NCBI GenBank assembly: GCA_035625915.1
Contig: DASPOR010000081.1
Location: 1 to 48,628, forward strand
Origin: Alphaproteobacteria bacterium
GTDB lineage: Bacteria > Pseudomonadota > Alphaproteobacteria > JACZXZ01
Direction: 5' to 3'
Length of the DNA: 48,628 nucleotides
Positions 16,159-24,855 of the stretch are shown here, piece by piece. The notes under the pieces are model-generated. The model did no database searches. It saw only the letters and a program-made list of their open reading frames with translations, and was not told the origin of the DNA. Made by a program: the position numbers and the translations under genes. Position 1 is the stretch's first letter. Each line of letters opens with the position of its first letter.

Positions 16159-17075
16159 GAGCCGCCTCGCGAGATCGAATAGAGATCGGCGGGCGTTACC
16201 ACAAGGTCATAAAGAAGCTTGCCGGCTACCGCGAGCAGAAGCAGGGCGAGAAGTCCCCGCACCTGCTCGCCCTTGAGGTAGCCGCCGGTGCGAGCGCCCA
16301 CTTGCGCGCCGAGCACCCCGCCGATCATCAAAATCAGCGCGAGGACGACGTCGACCGTCTGCGTCGTCAGCGCCTGAAGGAAGGTTACGTTTGCGGTGAT
16401 CACGACGATCTGGAAAAGCGAGGTGCCGGTCACGACCGCGGTCGGCATGCCGAGGAGGTAAATCATCGCCGGCACCATGATGAAGCCGCCGCCGACACCC
16501 ATGATGGCGACGAGCACGCCGACGAACATGCCGACCACGAAGGGAACGAGTGCCGAGATGTAAATGCGCGAGCGGTAGAAGCGCATCCTGAACGGCAGCA
16601 CGCGCACCCAATAGGGATGCCGGCCGGCGCGCGGCTTGGGTGGCGCTTTGCGACGTTGGCGGAGCATGGAGATCCCGCTCTCCGACAGCATGAGGAGCCC
16701 GACGAGCCCCAGGACAACCACATAACTGAGCGAGATCACGAGCTCGATTTGACCGATCCGGCTGAGGGCCTTGAACAGCCAAACGCCGAGCGTGGAGCCG
16801 ACGAAGCCGCCGAGCAGCATCACCAGGCCCATGCGGAAATCGACCGCGTTGCGCCGCCAATGGGCAAGCGCACCCGACGCGGAAGCCGCGATCAACTGGT
16901 TCGCGTGGGTGCTCACGGCGACGGCATGCGGCACGCCGATGAAGATGAGGAGCGGGGTCAAGAGGAAGCCGCCGCCAATCCCGAACAGGCCCGAAAGGAA
17001 TCCGACGACCACGCCGAGGCCAAGAAGACCGAACACATTGAGGGAGAGCTCGGCGATCGGGAGATAGATCTGCAT
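16155..17075 (-). CDS. TauE/SafE-family sulfite/sulfonate exporter-like permease
   Basis: A 306-residue membrane protein with the duplicated DUF81/TauE fold. Each half has a glycine-rich signature: FLSGLFGIGGGFLLTPLLIF and LVAIMGVGGGFIMVPAMIYL. About eight hydrophobic helices are seen, with a basic cytoplasmic loop (LRQRRKAPPKPRAGRHP) in the middle. The start MQIYLPIAEL at 17075 is typical for the alphaproteobacterial group; an upstream start at 17108 adds only a charged leader. Family members move sulfite, sulfoacetate or related anions; the substrate here is unknown. Confidence 0.92.
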   Translation of the reverse strand: MQIYLPIAELSLNVFGLLGLGVVVGFLSGLFGIGGGFLLTPLLIFIGVPHAVAVSTHANQLIAASASGALAHWRRNAVDFRMGLVMLLGGFVGSTLGVWLFKALSRIGQIELVISLSYVVVLGLVGLLMLSESGISMLRQRRKAPPKPRAGRHPYWVRVLPFRMRFYRSRIYISALVPFVVGMFVGVLVAIMGVGGGFIMVPAMIYLLGMPTAVVTGTSLFQIVVITANVTFLQALTTQTVDVVLALILMIGGVLGAQVGARTGGYLKGEQVRGLLALLLLAVAGKLLYDLVVTPADLYSISRGGS

Positions 17076-17274
17076 GGCTCGTCGCACCCGTCTCGGCGCA
17101 TCGCCCACTCATGCGCGTGGCGGCGCTACTGCAGCGTAGGACCCCGTTGGCACGGTCCGCGGCGTCGGAGAGGCGTTCGGCCGCGACGAGCTACCCTAAT
17201 CGATCGATCATAAGGTGGAAAGCGCAAGAATGGGACGTGCGCGGGATAAGTGCCGCACTTTTCGCCGAACGCCA

Positions 17275-17574
17275 TCAGAATCCTCTCGCCACTTGCCTCA
17301 TGTGTTCTACCTCGGGTCCCGTAACGAAGCAGTGGCCGACGAGCGCGCGCCACGCCTTGAAATCCTCCGAGTTGCGAAAATCGTGCGTGTGATTTTCGAG
17401 CGTCTCCCACTGGATTAATAGGCGATAGCGCTGCGGCTTCTCGATCGAACGTTGCAGCTCCAGGCCGTTGCAGCCCTTGGCGCGCTTGAAGATGGACGTC
17501 GCCTTCGCCACGCCGGCCTCGAATTCCGCTTCGAGACCGGGCTTCACGTCGATTTGCGCAATTTCAAGGATCAT
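17275..17574 (-). CDS. Antibiotic biosynthesis monooxygenase (ABM)-fold protein
   Basis: A 99-residue ferredoxin-like alpha-beta barrel protein of the ABM family, with LEIAQIDVKPGLEAEFEAGV at the start and YRLLIQWETLENHTHDFRNSEDFKAWRALV in the middle. Members act as dimers in quinone, haem or aromatic metabolism, and many have no assigned role. A GAGGGAG site lies 9 bases before the ATG. A palindromic repeat sits only 23 bases upstream, so its promoter must lie in or beyond that repeat. The 199 bases downstream up to tauE hold no gene. Confidence 0.85.
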   Translation of the reverse strand: MILEIAQIDVKPGLEAEFEAGVAKATSIFKRAKGCNGLELQRSIEKPQRYRLLIQWETLENHTHDFRNSEDFKAWRALVGHCFVTGPEVEHMRQVARGF

Positions 17575-17597
17575 CGCCGAATACTCCCTCGTATGGC

Positions 17598-17651
17598 GGA
17601 TTTGACATTTCTGTGATTTTGACGGCAGCCGCGTTCAGGAACTTCAAATCC
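17598..17651. repeat. Palindromic repeat, module A, copy 2
   Basis: The left arm GGATTTGACATTTCTG (17598-17613) differs at three positions from copy 1. The right arm CAGGAACTTCAAATCC (17636-17651) is identical to copy 1, and CCGCGTT before it and GAATAT after it are also shared. It lies just upstream of the ABM-protein gene. Confidence 0.8.
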
Positions 17652-17713
17652 GAATATGACACTAGATACAGTATATTTTGAGAACACTGATTCCGATTGT
17701 TCGTTCTCCTTGG

Positions 17714-17785
17714 CGTCATGCCCGCCCCCGGACTTGGATCCTGGCGCCCCGGCCATCTACGTCTGTCAGCGCTCGGGGCATGACG
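17714..17785. repeat. Palindromic repeat, module C, copy 2
   Basis: CGTCATGCCC (17714-17723) and GGGCATGACG (17776-17785) are perfect 10-bp inverted repeats. The unit ends 7 bases from the trpS stop codon. It follows module A by 62 bases, the same order as at 11.2-11.4 kb. Confidence 0.75.
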
Positions 17786-17791
17786 AATCCG

Positions 17792-18790
17792 TCAAACCCG
17801 AACGAACCCGACGATGTCCTGCGCCTCGCGCAAGATCGGTTCGGCGAGGGTGCGCGCGCGCTCGGCCCCATTCCTGAGAATGCTATCGACATAGGCATTG
17901 TCGGCCTTGAGGCGCTGCATTTCGGCGCCGATCGGACCGAGCACGGCGACCGCAAGCTCCGCGAGCTCGTCCTTGAACTTCGAGAACATGGCGCCTGCAT
18001 GGCGCTTGCAAACGTCCTCGAGACTCATGTCGGCGAGGGCCGCGTAGATGCCGACGAGGTTTGCCGCTTCGGGCCGTGCGTCGAGACCCGCGACTTCGCC
18101 GGGCAGAGGCTCCGGGTCGGTCTTGGCCTTGCGAATCTTCTGGGCGATCGCATCGGCGTCATCGGTCATGTTGATGCGGGAATATTCGGATGGATCGGAC
18201 TTGCTCATTTTTTTGGTGCCGTCCCGCAGGCTCATCACCCGGCTCGCGGCACCCAGGATGATCGGCTCGATGAGCGGGAAAAAGTCGATCTTGTAGTCGC
18301 TGTTGAATTTCTGCGCGATGTCGCGGCAAAGCTCGAGATGCTGTTTCTGGTCGTCGCCGACGGGCACATGGGTCGCCTTGTAGACAAGAATGTCGGCCGC
18401 CATCAGGTTCGGATAGACGTAAAGGCCCGACGATGCGTTCTCCCGATGCTTGCCCGCCTTCTCCTTGAACTGGGTCATGCGATTGAGCCAACCGAGCCGT
18501 GCGACGCAATTGAATATCCAGGCAAGTTCCGCGTGGGCCGGGACTTGGCTTTGATTGAAGAGGATGCAGGCCTTGGGGTCGATCCCGGCGGCGACCATGC
18601 CGGCCGCGACCTCGCGCGTGCTCGCGCGCAGGACCTCGGGCTCCTGCCAGACGGTGATCGCGTGAAGATCGACGACGCAGAAGATGCAGTCGTAGTCTTT
18701 TTGGAGCCGCACCCAATTCCGGATCGCGCCCAGATAATTGCCAAGATGCAGATTGCCGGTGGGCTGAACGCCCGAGAAGATGCGGCCCAT
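17792..18790 (-). CDS. trpS: Tryptophanyl-tRNA synthetase
   Basis: Class Ic aminoacyl-tRNA synthetase charging tRNA-Trp, 332 residues. It starts [26 protein letters not shown], in which the HIGH-type motif is GNLHLG, and carries the KMSKS loop as [10 protein letters not shown]. The ATG at 18790 is set by GAAGGAG 8 bases upstream; the longer in-frame reading runs into murJ. It lies 61 bases downstream of murJ on the same strand. Confidence 0.96.
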   Translation of the reverse strand: MGRIFSGVQPTGNLHLGNYLGAIRNWVRLQKDYDCIFCVVDLHAITVWQEPEVLRASTREVAAGMVAAGIDPKACILFNQSQVPAHAELAWIFNCVARLGWLNRMTQFKEKAGKHRENASSGLYVYPNLMAADILVYKATHVPVGDDQKQHLELCRDIAQKFNSDYKIDFFPLIEPIILGAASRVMSLRDGTKKMSKSDPSEYSRINMTDDADAIAQKIRKAKTDPEPLPGEVAGLDARPEAANLVGIYAALADMSLEDVCKRHAGAMFSKFKDELAELAVAVLGPIGAEMQRLKADNAYVDSILRNGAERARTLAEPILREAQDIVGFVRV

Positions 18791-18851
18791 GAAAATGGCT
18801 CCTTCGACGTCTCGTCGCGCGGCCGAGTTATGGCGACTCGATGCTATACGG

Positions 18852-20405
18852 TCAAGCGGCCTTGCGGCGGCCGAGCGCTCGCTTGAGCAGCCTTGCTTCG
18901 ACCGCGCCGAGGACGAGCGCCAAGGCGCCGTAAATCGCGAGCCCGCCGAGCACGAGGATAGCGAGCGCCATGATCTTGGCCGCCAAGCCAGCTTGTAGCG
19001 GCCGCGCCAAAGCATCGGCCGCCAGGACGAGCGCTCCCGCCATCAACACGCTCGCAAGTGCAAGGCGCGGCACGCGATGGCGAAATCCGGCGTCGAGCGA
19101 AAAATGCGCATGTTTGCGGAGCCAATAGACGAGCACCGCGACGTTCGTCCATGCCGCAAGCGAGGTCGCAAGTGCGATGCCCGAGGCGCCGAGGGGGCCG
19201 ATCAGTAAAAGGCTCAAAACGATATTGGTGATCACGGCGACGATCGCGGCGCGCACCGGCGTTGCCGTGTCCTCTCGGGCGAAGAAGGCCGGCGCCAACG
19301 ACTTCACGATCACGTAGGCCGGCAGGCCGAGGGCAAAGGCCGCGAGTGCCGCCGCAGTCACGCGTGCTGCGTCGGCCCCGAATGCGCCATGTTGAAAAAG
19401 CACGGTCGTGAGCGGTGCGCGGATCGCGATCAACGCACAGGCGGCGGGAAGCGTGAAGAGAAGTGCGAATTCGAGCGCGCGGTTCTGGCTCTCGGCCGCA
19501 CCGGCGCTGTCGCCCGAGCGGAGCTTGCGCGAAAGCTCCGGCAAAAGCACGGTGCCGATCGCCGTGCCAATCACGCCGATTGGAAGCTGATAAAGCTGAT
19601 TTGCGTAGTAAAGGCTTGCGACGGTGCCCGTTGGAAGAAGCGAGGCGATCATGGTGGCGACGACGATATTGATTTGAACGACGCCGGCGCCGAAGGCGCC
19701 CGGCAGCATCAGGCGCAAGAGCTTTCGCACCTCGGGTGTGAGGCGGGGGCGAGGGAGCCGCGGCAAGACGCCATGCCGCCTGGCCGACCAGCTGAGCCAC
19801 AGAAATTGCCCGATCCCGGCAACCGCGACCGCCCATGCTTGGGCGAACCCTTGGGCCGTATCGGAACCGATCGGAAGCAAGAGCGCCGCAATGAGCGTGA
19901 TGTTGAGAAGGATGGGCGAGGCCGCGGCGGCGCTGAAGCGAAAATGCGCATTGAGCATGCCGCCCAGAAGGGCCACGAGCGCCATGCACAAAAGATAAGG
20001 AAACGTGATCCGCGTGAACTGCACCGCGAGATCGTACTTCTCCGGTTCGCCCACGAAACCGGGCGCGATAATCGCCATGAGCCACGGCATGGCCGCCATC
20101 GCCGCAAGGGTGAAGAGGCTGAGGGCGGCGAGCATCACGGCGAGGACCTCACCCGCGAATTCGACTCCCGCCTTCTCGCCGCGTCCTTCGATCGTGCGGC
20201 TGTAGAGCGGGACGAACGCGGCGCTGAACGCACCTTCGGCCACGAGGTTGCGGAACAGGTTTGGAAACCGAAACGCGACAACGAAGGCGTCGGCAACCGG
20301 CCCCGCGCCGAGCACCGCGGCGATCATCATGTCGCGCACGAAGCCGAGCACGCGGCTCGCCATCGTGAAGCCGCCGACCGTGATGCTCGACTTCAAAAGC
20401 GCCAT
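18852..20405 (-). CDS. murJ: Lipid II flippase MurJ
   Basis: A 517-residue MOP-superfamily membrane protein that moves lipid II across the inner membrane. The N-terminus [29 protein letters not shown] is the MurJ/MviN signature. [25 protein letters not shown] and the [32 protein letters not shown] segment are also diagnostic. About 14 hydrophobic helices can be counted. murJ next to trpS is a recurring alphaproteobacterial arrangement, but glnD, usually directly upstream, is here separated by a GST/HxlR pair. Confidence 0.96.
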   Translation of the reverse strand: MALLKSSITVGGFTMASRVLGFVRDMMIAAVLGAGPVADAFVVAFRFPNLFRNLVAEGAFSAAFVPLYSRTIEGRGEKAGVEFAGEVLAVMLAALSLFTLAAMAAMPWLMAIIAPGFVGEPEKYDLAVQFTRITFPYLLCMALVALLGGMLNAHFRFSAAAASPILLNITLIAALLLPIGSDTAQGFAQAWAVAVAGIGQFLWLSWSARRHGVLPRLPRPRLTPEVRKLLRLMLPGAFGAGVVQINIVVATMIASLLPTGTVASLYYANQLYQLPIGVIGTAIGTVLLPELSRKLRSGDSAGAAESQNRALEFALLFTLPAACALIAIRAPLTTVLFQHGAFGADAARVTAAALAAFALGLPAYVIVKSLAPAFFAREDTATPVRAAIVAVITNIVLSLLLIGPLGASGIALATSLAAWTNVAVLVYWLRKHAHFSLDAGFRHRVPRLALASVLMAGALVLAADALARPLQAGLAAKIMALAILVLGGLAIYGALALVLGAVEARLLKRALGRRKAA

Positions 20406-20506
20406 GGCGCTTGTTTAGAGGAAAGCCCGCGCTTTAGGAAGTATCGGTCGGCGAGACGCGCGGCATCCGCCAATGCGGCTCGACACCCGACCGGCCGCGC
20501 ACCCCT

Positions 20507-20529
20507 GTGGTCTCGGCACCGGGGTGCGC
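20507..20529. terminator. Strong hairpin between gst and murJ
   Basis: GCGCACCCC (20507-20515) and GGGGTGCGC (20521-20529) pair perfectly. CCGGC (20501-20505) and GCCGG (20530-20534) extend the stem across one bulged base. It lies 21 bases past the gst stop and before murJ on the same strand. No T-run follows on either strand, so it is a candidate transcript end or processing block, not a standard intrinsic terminator. Confidence 0.4.
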
Positions 20530-20549
20530 GCCGGTTATCGGATGCTGAC

Positions 20550-21158
20550 TTAGTTCGCGAGGCCTTCGGCCTTGAGTGCCGCTTGCACGGCCGGACGCTT
20601 CGCCACCCGGTCGGAATAGGCCTTGAGGGCCGGCCATTTCGCGAGGTCGATGCCCATTGGCTTCGCCCAGGTGAGGATTGTGAAGAGATAGCCATCGGCG
20701 ACCGAATAGGTATCGCCCATGAGGTAGGTGCCTTTGTCGAGCTTCTTCGACAGGAAATCGAATTTGGCGGCGAGGTTGTCCTTCACGACCTGCTTCCACT
20801 CCTCGCTCGCCTTTGAATTGAAGAGAGGGCTGAAGCCTTTGTGCATCTCGGAGGCGACATAATTCAGCCACTCCTGAAGGCGGTAGCGATCGATCGCGCC
20901 CGCCGGGGGTGCGAGCTTCTTCTCGGGTGCGCGGTCCGCAATGTATTGAACGATCGCACTTCCCTCCGTCAGGACCTGGCCGTCATCGAGCTGAAGGGCT
21001 GGAACCGAACCCTTTCCGTTGATCGCCTTGTAGTCCGCACCACCCTTGGTGCGCTTGGTCCCGAGATCGACCTGCTCCAAATCGAAGGCAATTCCTGCCT
21101 CGCGCAGTGCGATATGGGGCGAGAGCGAGCAGGCGCCGGGGGTGTAATAGAGCTTCAT
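20550..21158 (-). CDS. Glutathione S-transferase (beta-class, GstA-like)
   Basis: A 202-residue cytosolic GST. The N-terminal thioredoxin-fold domain starts MKLYYTPGACSLSPHIALREAG, matching bacterial beta-class enzymes, with the active-site Cys10 in GACS. The glutathione-binding segment is GSVPALQLDDGQVLTEGSAIVQYIAD. The helical domain contains GDTYSVADGYLF. The ATG at 21158 follows GGGAG; a TTG two codons upstream is less likely. It is divergent from an HxlR-type regulator, suggesting inducible expression by an electrophile or redox signal. It is absent from the usual glnD-murJ layout. Confidence 0.92.
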   Translation of the reverse strand: MKLYYTPGACSLSPHIALREAGIAFDLEQVDLGTKRTKGGADYKAINGKGSVPALQLDDGQVLTEGSAIVQYIADRAPEKKLAPPAGAIDRYRLQEWLNYVASEMHKGFSPLFNSKASEEWKQVVKDNLAAKFDFLSKKLDKGTYLMGDTYSVADGYLFTILTWAKPMGIDLAKWPALKAYSDRVAKRPAVQAALKAEGLAN

Positions 21159-21293
21159 GGACAACTCCCTTCATAGGATCGGTGGGTATGGCTGGAATAC
21201 AAGTCCGACCGGTCGTCCTCGATGGAGTCGGTCGATTCGCACACGTTTTTCCGCTATGGCTTCCTTTTCTATAGCTGCATGCTTTTAGATATG

Positions 21294-21313
21294 GACTTGG
21301 GGTTTGGCAAGTC
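21294..21313. promoter_or_regulatory. Candidate operator between gst and hxlR
   Basis: GACTTG (21294-21299) and CAAGTC (21308-21313) are perfect inverted repeats separated by 8 bases. They lie in the 212-base divergent region between the gst and hxlR-type starts. HxlR-family dimers bind short inverted repeats, so this is a reasonable operator, but no known consensus was matched. Confidence 0.35.
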
Positions 21314-21370
21314 AAGCGCTTTTCTTTCGAACGCGCAATCCCCATACTGATCCTGTAGCCGAGGTCGAAA

Positions 21371-21790
21371 ATGGCGTTCAGGCAACATCGATACGAACAC
21401 CTCTGTCCCTATTTCCAGGCGGCCATGGATATCCTCGCGCGCCCCTGGAACGGGCTGATCATCGCAACGCTGGAGGAGCGCGCTTTCTTGCGCTTCAGCG
21501 AGCTGCGCGAACGCCTGAGCGCCATGGGCGACCGCATGCTGTCAAGTCGGCTCAAGGAGCTCGAAGCCCGCGGTCTTCTGGAAAGGCATGTCTCGCCCGG
21601 CCCGCCCGTCCGCGTCGCCTATGCCCTGACCGACGCCGGGCGTGGCTTCCGCCAGGTCGAGCGCGCGATCTCCGGCTGGGGTCAAACCCTCGCGAAGACG
21701 GCCGGGCGGGAGGCGCGCAGCGTCCGGTTCGCGCAACCACGGCGCAGCCGGGCACAGCACGGCGCAAAGCCCAGGCGCCGCGGTGCGTGA
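21371..21790 (+). CDS. HxlR-family winged-helix regulator
   Basis: A 139-residue one-domain regulator. The HxlR core is clear: CPYFQAAMDILARPWNGLIIATL, FLRFSELRERLSAMGDRMLSSRLKELEARGLLERHV, then RVAYALTDAGRGF. The single Cys near residue 12, ahead of the first helix, is the position used for thiol or aldehyde sensing in several HxlR proteins. The C-terminal 30 residues are Arg-rich and probably flexible. It is divergent from gst and most simply its regulator. It ends 34 bases from the convergent glnD stop. Confidence 0.9.
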   Translation: MAFRQHRYEHLCPYFQAAMDILARPWNGLIIATLEERAFLRFSELRERLSAMGDRMLSSRLKELEARGLLERHVSPGPPVRVAYALTDAGRGFRQVERAISGWGQTLAKTAGREARSVRFAQPRRSRAQHGAKPRRRGA

Positions 21791-21824
21791 TCGCCCCCGT
21801 TCCTTGATTGCCACAGGTATCTGA

Positions 21825-24596
21825 TCACCTGGTTGGCCGGCTCCATTTGGACGGCTCGCCCGCGGCCGGCTTTTCCTTCAAGGCCTCCATGAGAAGCTCG
21901 CGGATCTTGCGCAGCTTCGATTCGTGCTCGACCTTCAGGCCGAAAACATCCTTCACGTAAAACACGTCGACGACGCGCTCGCCATAGGTCGAGATCTTGG
22001 CCGAGGATATTTGCAAGTTGAGTTCGGTCAAGGCGCGTGTCAGGGCGTAAAGCAGGCCCGGCCGATCGCGGCCATTGACCTCGATCACCGTGTGCGTGGC
22101 GCTGGCCTTGTCGTCGATCAGCACGCGCGGCGGGACATCGAAGACGTCCATGCGATCCGGCCGATTGCGCCGCACGGCGGCGACTTCATCGGGCCACAGG
22201 CGGCCGGCGAGACTTCGCTCGATCGTGGCGGAAAGCCTTGCGAGCTTGTCGGAACGATCGAACGCCCCGCCCGCCATGTCCTGGACCGAGAAGCTGTCGA
22301 GCGCCATGCCGCTTGCAAGGGTGAAGATGCGCGCGTCGACGATATTGCCGCCGGCGATGGCGATGGCGCCCGCGATCTTCGCGAAGAGCCCGGCATGATC
22401 CGCAGTGTAGACCGTAAGCTCGGTAACGCCCCGGTACGTATCCACGCGCCAATCGAGGGCGATCGGGGCTTTGTCGCGCTCCGCCTCGCGAATGATGGCC
22501 GCGTGGCGGGCCAGCGTGTCGACGTCCATCGACAGCCAATAGCTCGCGTGCCCCCGGGCAAGATGGGCGGCGAAATCTTCCTCGCTCCATCCGACAAGCG
22601 CTTTTCGCAGATTTTCCATCACGTGCTGGATGCGTGCGGCGTCGCCGCGCGAGGCAAGCCCGCCGGTCAATACGTCTTCGGTCTTGTAATAGAGGTCGCG
22701 CAGGAGTGCCGCCTTCCAGGCGTTGAAGACCTTCGGGCCGGTTGCGCGCATGTCGACGACCGTGAGCACCAGAAGAAGGCGCAAGCGCTCCGGCGACTGT
22801 ACAAGAGAGGCGAAGTCCGTGATCGTCTTCGGGTCCCCGATGTCGCGTCTTTGCGCGGTATTGCTCATAGAGAGGTGATAGCGCACGAGCCACGCGACCG
22901 TTTCGGTCTCGGCGGGGGAAAGCCCGAGACGCGGACAAAGCTTGTGCGCGACTTCGGCGCCGAGTTCGGAATGATCGCCCGCACGGCCCTTGGCGATGTC
23001 GTGGAGAAGGACGCCGAGATAGAGCACGCGGCGAGAAATGACGTTGTGCACGATCTCGCTCGAAAGCGGATGCTCTTCCTTGTGCCGGCCCCGCTCGATC
23101 CCGTGGAGCAGGCCGATGGCGCGGATGGTATGTTCGTCGACCGTATAAGCGTGGTACATGTCGTACTGCATCTGCGCCACGACGCGCCCGAAATCCTGGA
23201 TGAACCGGCCGAAGACGCCTGCCTCGTTGAGACGCTTGAGCGTCGTCTCGGGATCGTTGGGAGATGTCAGCATTTCCAGGAACAGGCGATTCGCCTCCGG
23301 GTCTTCGCGCAGCTTGTTGTCGATGAGGCGAAGGGAGCGGCGCACCGCGCGTAACGCATTCGGATGAATGTCGAGCCCGTGCTGCTGCGCCACGTGGAAG
23401 AGGCCCAGGAGCTTGATCGGATTCTCCTGGAACACATTCGCATCGGTAACCGTCAGCCGATCGCCCTCGAGCCGGAAGCCCTCGACATCGCGCTTGCGCC
23501 GCAGGAGGCCCGCGAGGGAGAAACGCGGAATGCGCCTTTGCTCGGCCTCGATCGCGGCGCAAAAGATGCGCGTCAGATCGCCCACGTCCTTGGCGACCAG
23601 ATAGTAGTGCTTCATCAAACGCTCGACGCGCTGTGTGCCGGCGTGCTGGGTATAGCCCATCTGGCGCGCGATCTCGGGCTGCACATCGAATGTGAGCCGC
23701 TCCTCCGCCCGGCCCGTCGTCCAGTGGAGCACGCAACGAAGCGTCCAGAGAAAATCCTGGGCCTTGGCGAAGGCGACGTATTCCTCTTCCTCAAGGACGC
23801 CGTTCTCGACGAGCCGATGCACGTCGTCGACGCGGTAGAGGAACTTCGCGATCCAAAAGAGCGTGTGAAGATCGCGCAACCCGCCCTTGCCTTCCTTGAT
23901 GTTCGGCTCGACGACGTAGCGCGAGTCGCCCAGGCGTTGATGGCGCTGATCGCGCTCCCTAAGCTTCGCCTCGACGAAATTCATGCCGTTGCCGGTGATC
24001 ACGTCGTCGACGTAGCGCTTCTTGAAGGCCGCGAACAGCTTCTCGTCGCCCGAGACGTAACGGGCCTCGAGAAGGGCTGTACGGATCGTGATGTCGGCCT
24101 TTGCCTGGCGGATCGTCTCGTCGATCGAGCGGGTCGCGTGGCCCACCTTGAGGCCGAGATCCCACAGCAAGTAAAGCATCCACTCGACGACCTGCTCCGT
24201 ATTGGGTGTGGATTTGTAGGCGAGAAGAAAAAGCAGGTCGACGTCGGAGAAGGGCGCAAGCTCCCCGCGCCCGTAACCTCCCACGGCGACGACCGCCATG
24301 TGCTCGCCTGCGGTCGGATTGGCAAGCGGAAAGACCTTGGTGCTCGCGAACTCGTGGATCGCGCGCACGAGCTGATCCATGAGGTAGCTAAGCCCCCGGA
24401 CGGCGTCCGTGCCCGAGAGATGGCGCGCAAAGCGCTCGCGGATTTCCCGGCGCCCATTTTCGAGCGTCCGGCGGAAGATGTTCAGAATCTCGGGGCGCAG
24501 TTGGGCCAGATCGCCCCCGCGACCGACGACGTGGTCCAGCTCGACCGTGAGGTCCCGGCGATTGACGATCGAGCGTGGACTGGCGATGACGGACAT
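21825..24596 (-). CDS. glnD: PII uridylyltransferase / uridylyl-removing enzyme GlnD
   Basis: Bifunctional nitrogen sensor that uridylylates PII when glutamine is low and removes UMP when it is high. Domains in order: nucleotidyltransferase with GGYGRGELAPFSDVDLLF (about 106-123, metal Asp in SDVD), an HD hydrolase domain with LLHDIAKGRAGDHSELG, and two C-terminal ACT domains (GVTELTVYTADHAGLFAKIAG and THTVIEVNGRDRPGLLYALT). The ATG at 24596 gives 923 residues, the family size; upstream in-frame codons lack family character although they hold a short Cys-rich stretch. No glnB/glnK or amtB is adjacent. Confidence 0.95.
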   Translation of the reverse strand: MSVIASPRSIVNRRDLTVELDHVVGRGGDLAQLRPEILNIFRRTLENGRREIRERFARHLSGTDAVRGLSYLMDQLVRAIHEFASTKVFPLANPTAGEHMAVVAVGGYGRGELAPFSDVDLLFLLAYKSTPNTEQVVEWMLYLLWDLGLKVGHATRSIDETIRQAKADITIRTALLEARYVSGDEKLFAAFKKRYVDDVITGNGMNFVEAKLRERDQRHQRLGDSRYVVEPNIKEGKGGLRDLHTLFWIAKFLYRVDDVHRLVENGVLEEEEYVAFAKAQDFLWTLRCVLHWTTGRAEERLTFDVQPEIARQMGYTQHAGTQRVERLMKHYYLVAKDVGDLTRIFCAAIEAEQRRIPRFSLAGLLRRKRDVEGFRLEGDRLTVTDANVFQENPIKLLGLFHVAQQHGLDIHPNALRAVRRSLRLIDNKLREDPEANRLFLEMLTSPNDPETTLKRLNEAGVFGRFIQDFGRVVAQMQYDMYHAYTVDEHTIRAIGLLHGIERGRHKEEHPLSSEIVHNVISRRVLYLGVLLHDIAKGRAGDHSELGAEVAHKLCPRLGLSPAETETVAWLVRYHLSMSNTAQRRDIGDPKTITDFASLVQSPERLRLLLVLTVVDMRATGPKVFNAWKAALLRDLYYKTEDVLTGGLASRGDAARIQHVMENLRKALVGWSEEDFAAHLARGHASYWLSMDVDTLARHAAIIREAERDKAPIALDWRVDTYRGVTELTVYTADHAGLFAKIAGAIAIAGGNIVDARIFTLASGMALDSFSVQDMAGGAFDRSDKLARLSATIERSLAGRLWPDEVAAVRRNRPDRMDVFDVPPRVLIDDKASATHTVIEVNGRDRPGLLYALTRALTELNLQISSAKISTYGERVVDVFYVKDVFGLKVEHESKLRKIRELLMEALKEKPAAGEPSKWSRPTR

Positions 24597-24855
24597 CGAG
24601 GCTTCGGCCTTGCATCTGGGGCACAGGCACTCGTCGCGGAGCGACCGCACTTTGCCACAGCTTGCGCCGGGAAAATATATGCATCCATCGCGAATGGCAG
24701 CGGCAACAGGCGTTTCTACGTCCGGGAATCGGGCACTTGCCCCGCCGTGAACCAGGCTTTGGGACCGAGCCGTGCGGTCCCGACGAACGTGATATGCGCC
24801 CGCTCTCGCAGAGTTGCGTTGGTCGACGCGCGACACCGGTGCTAGCTTTGCCGCC

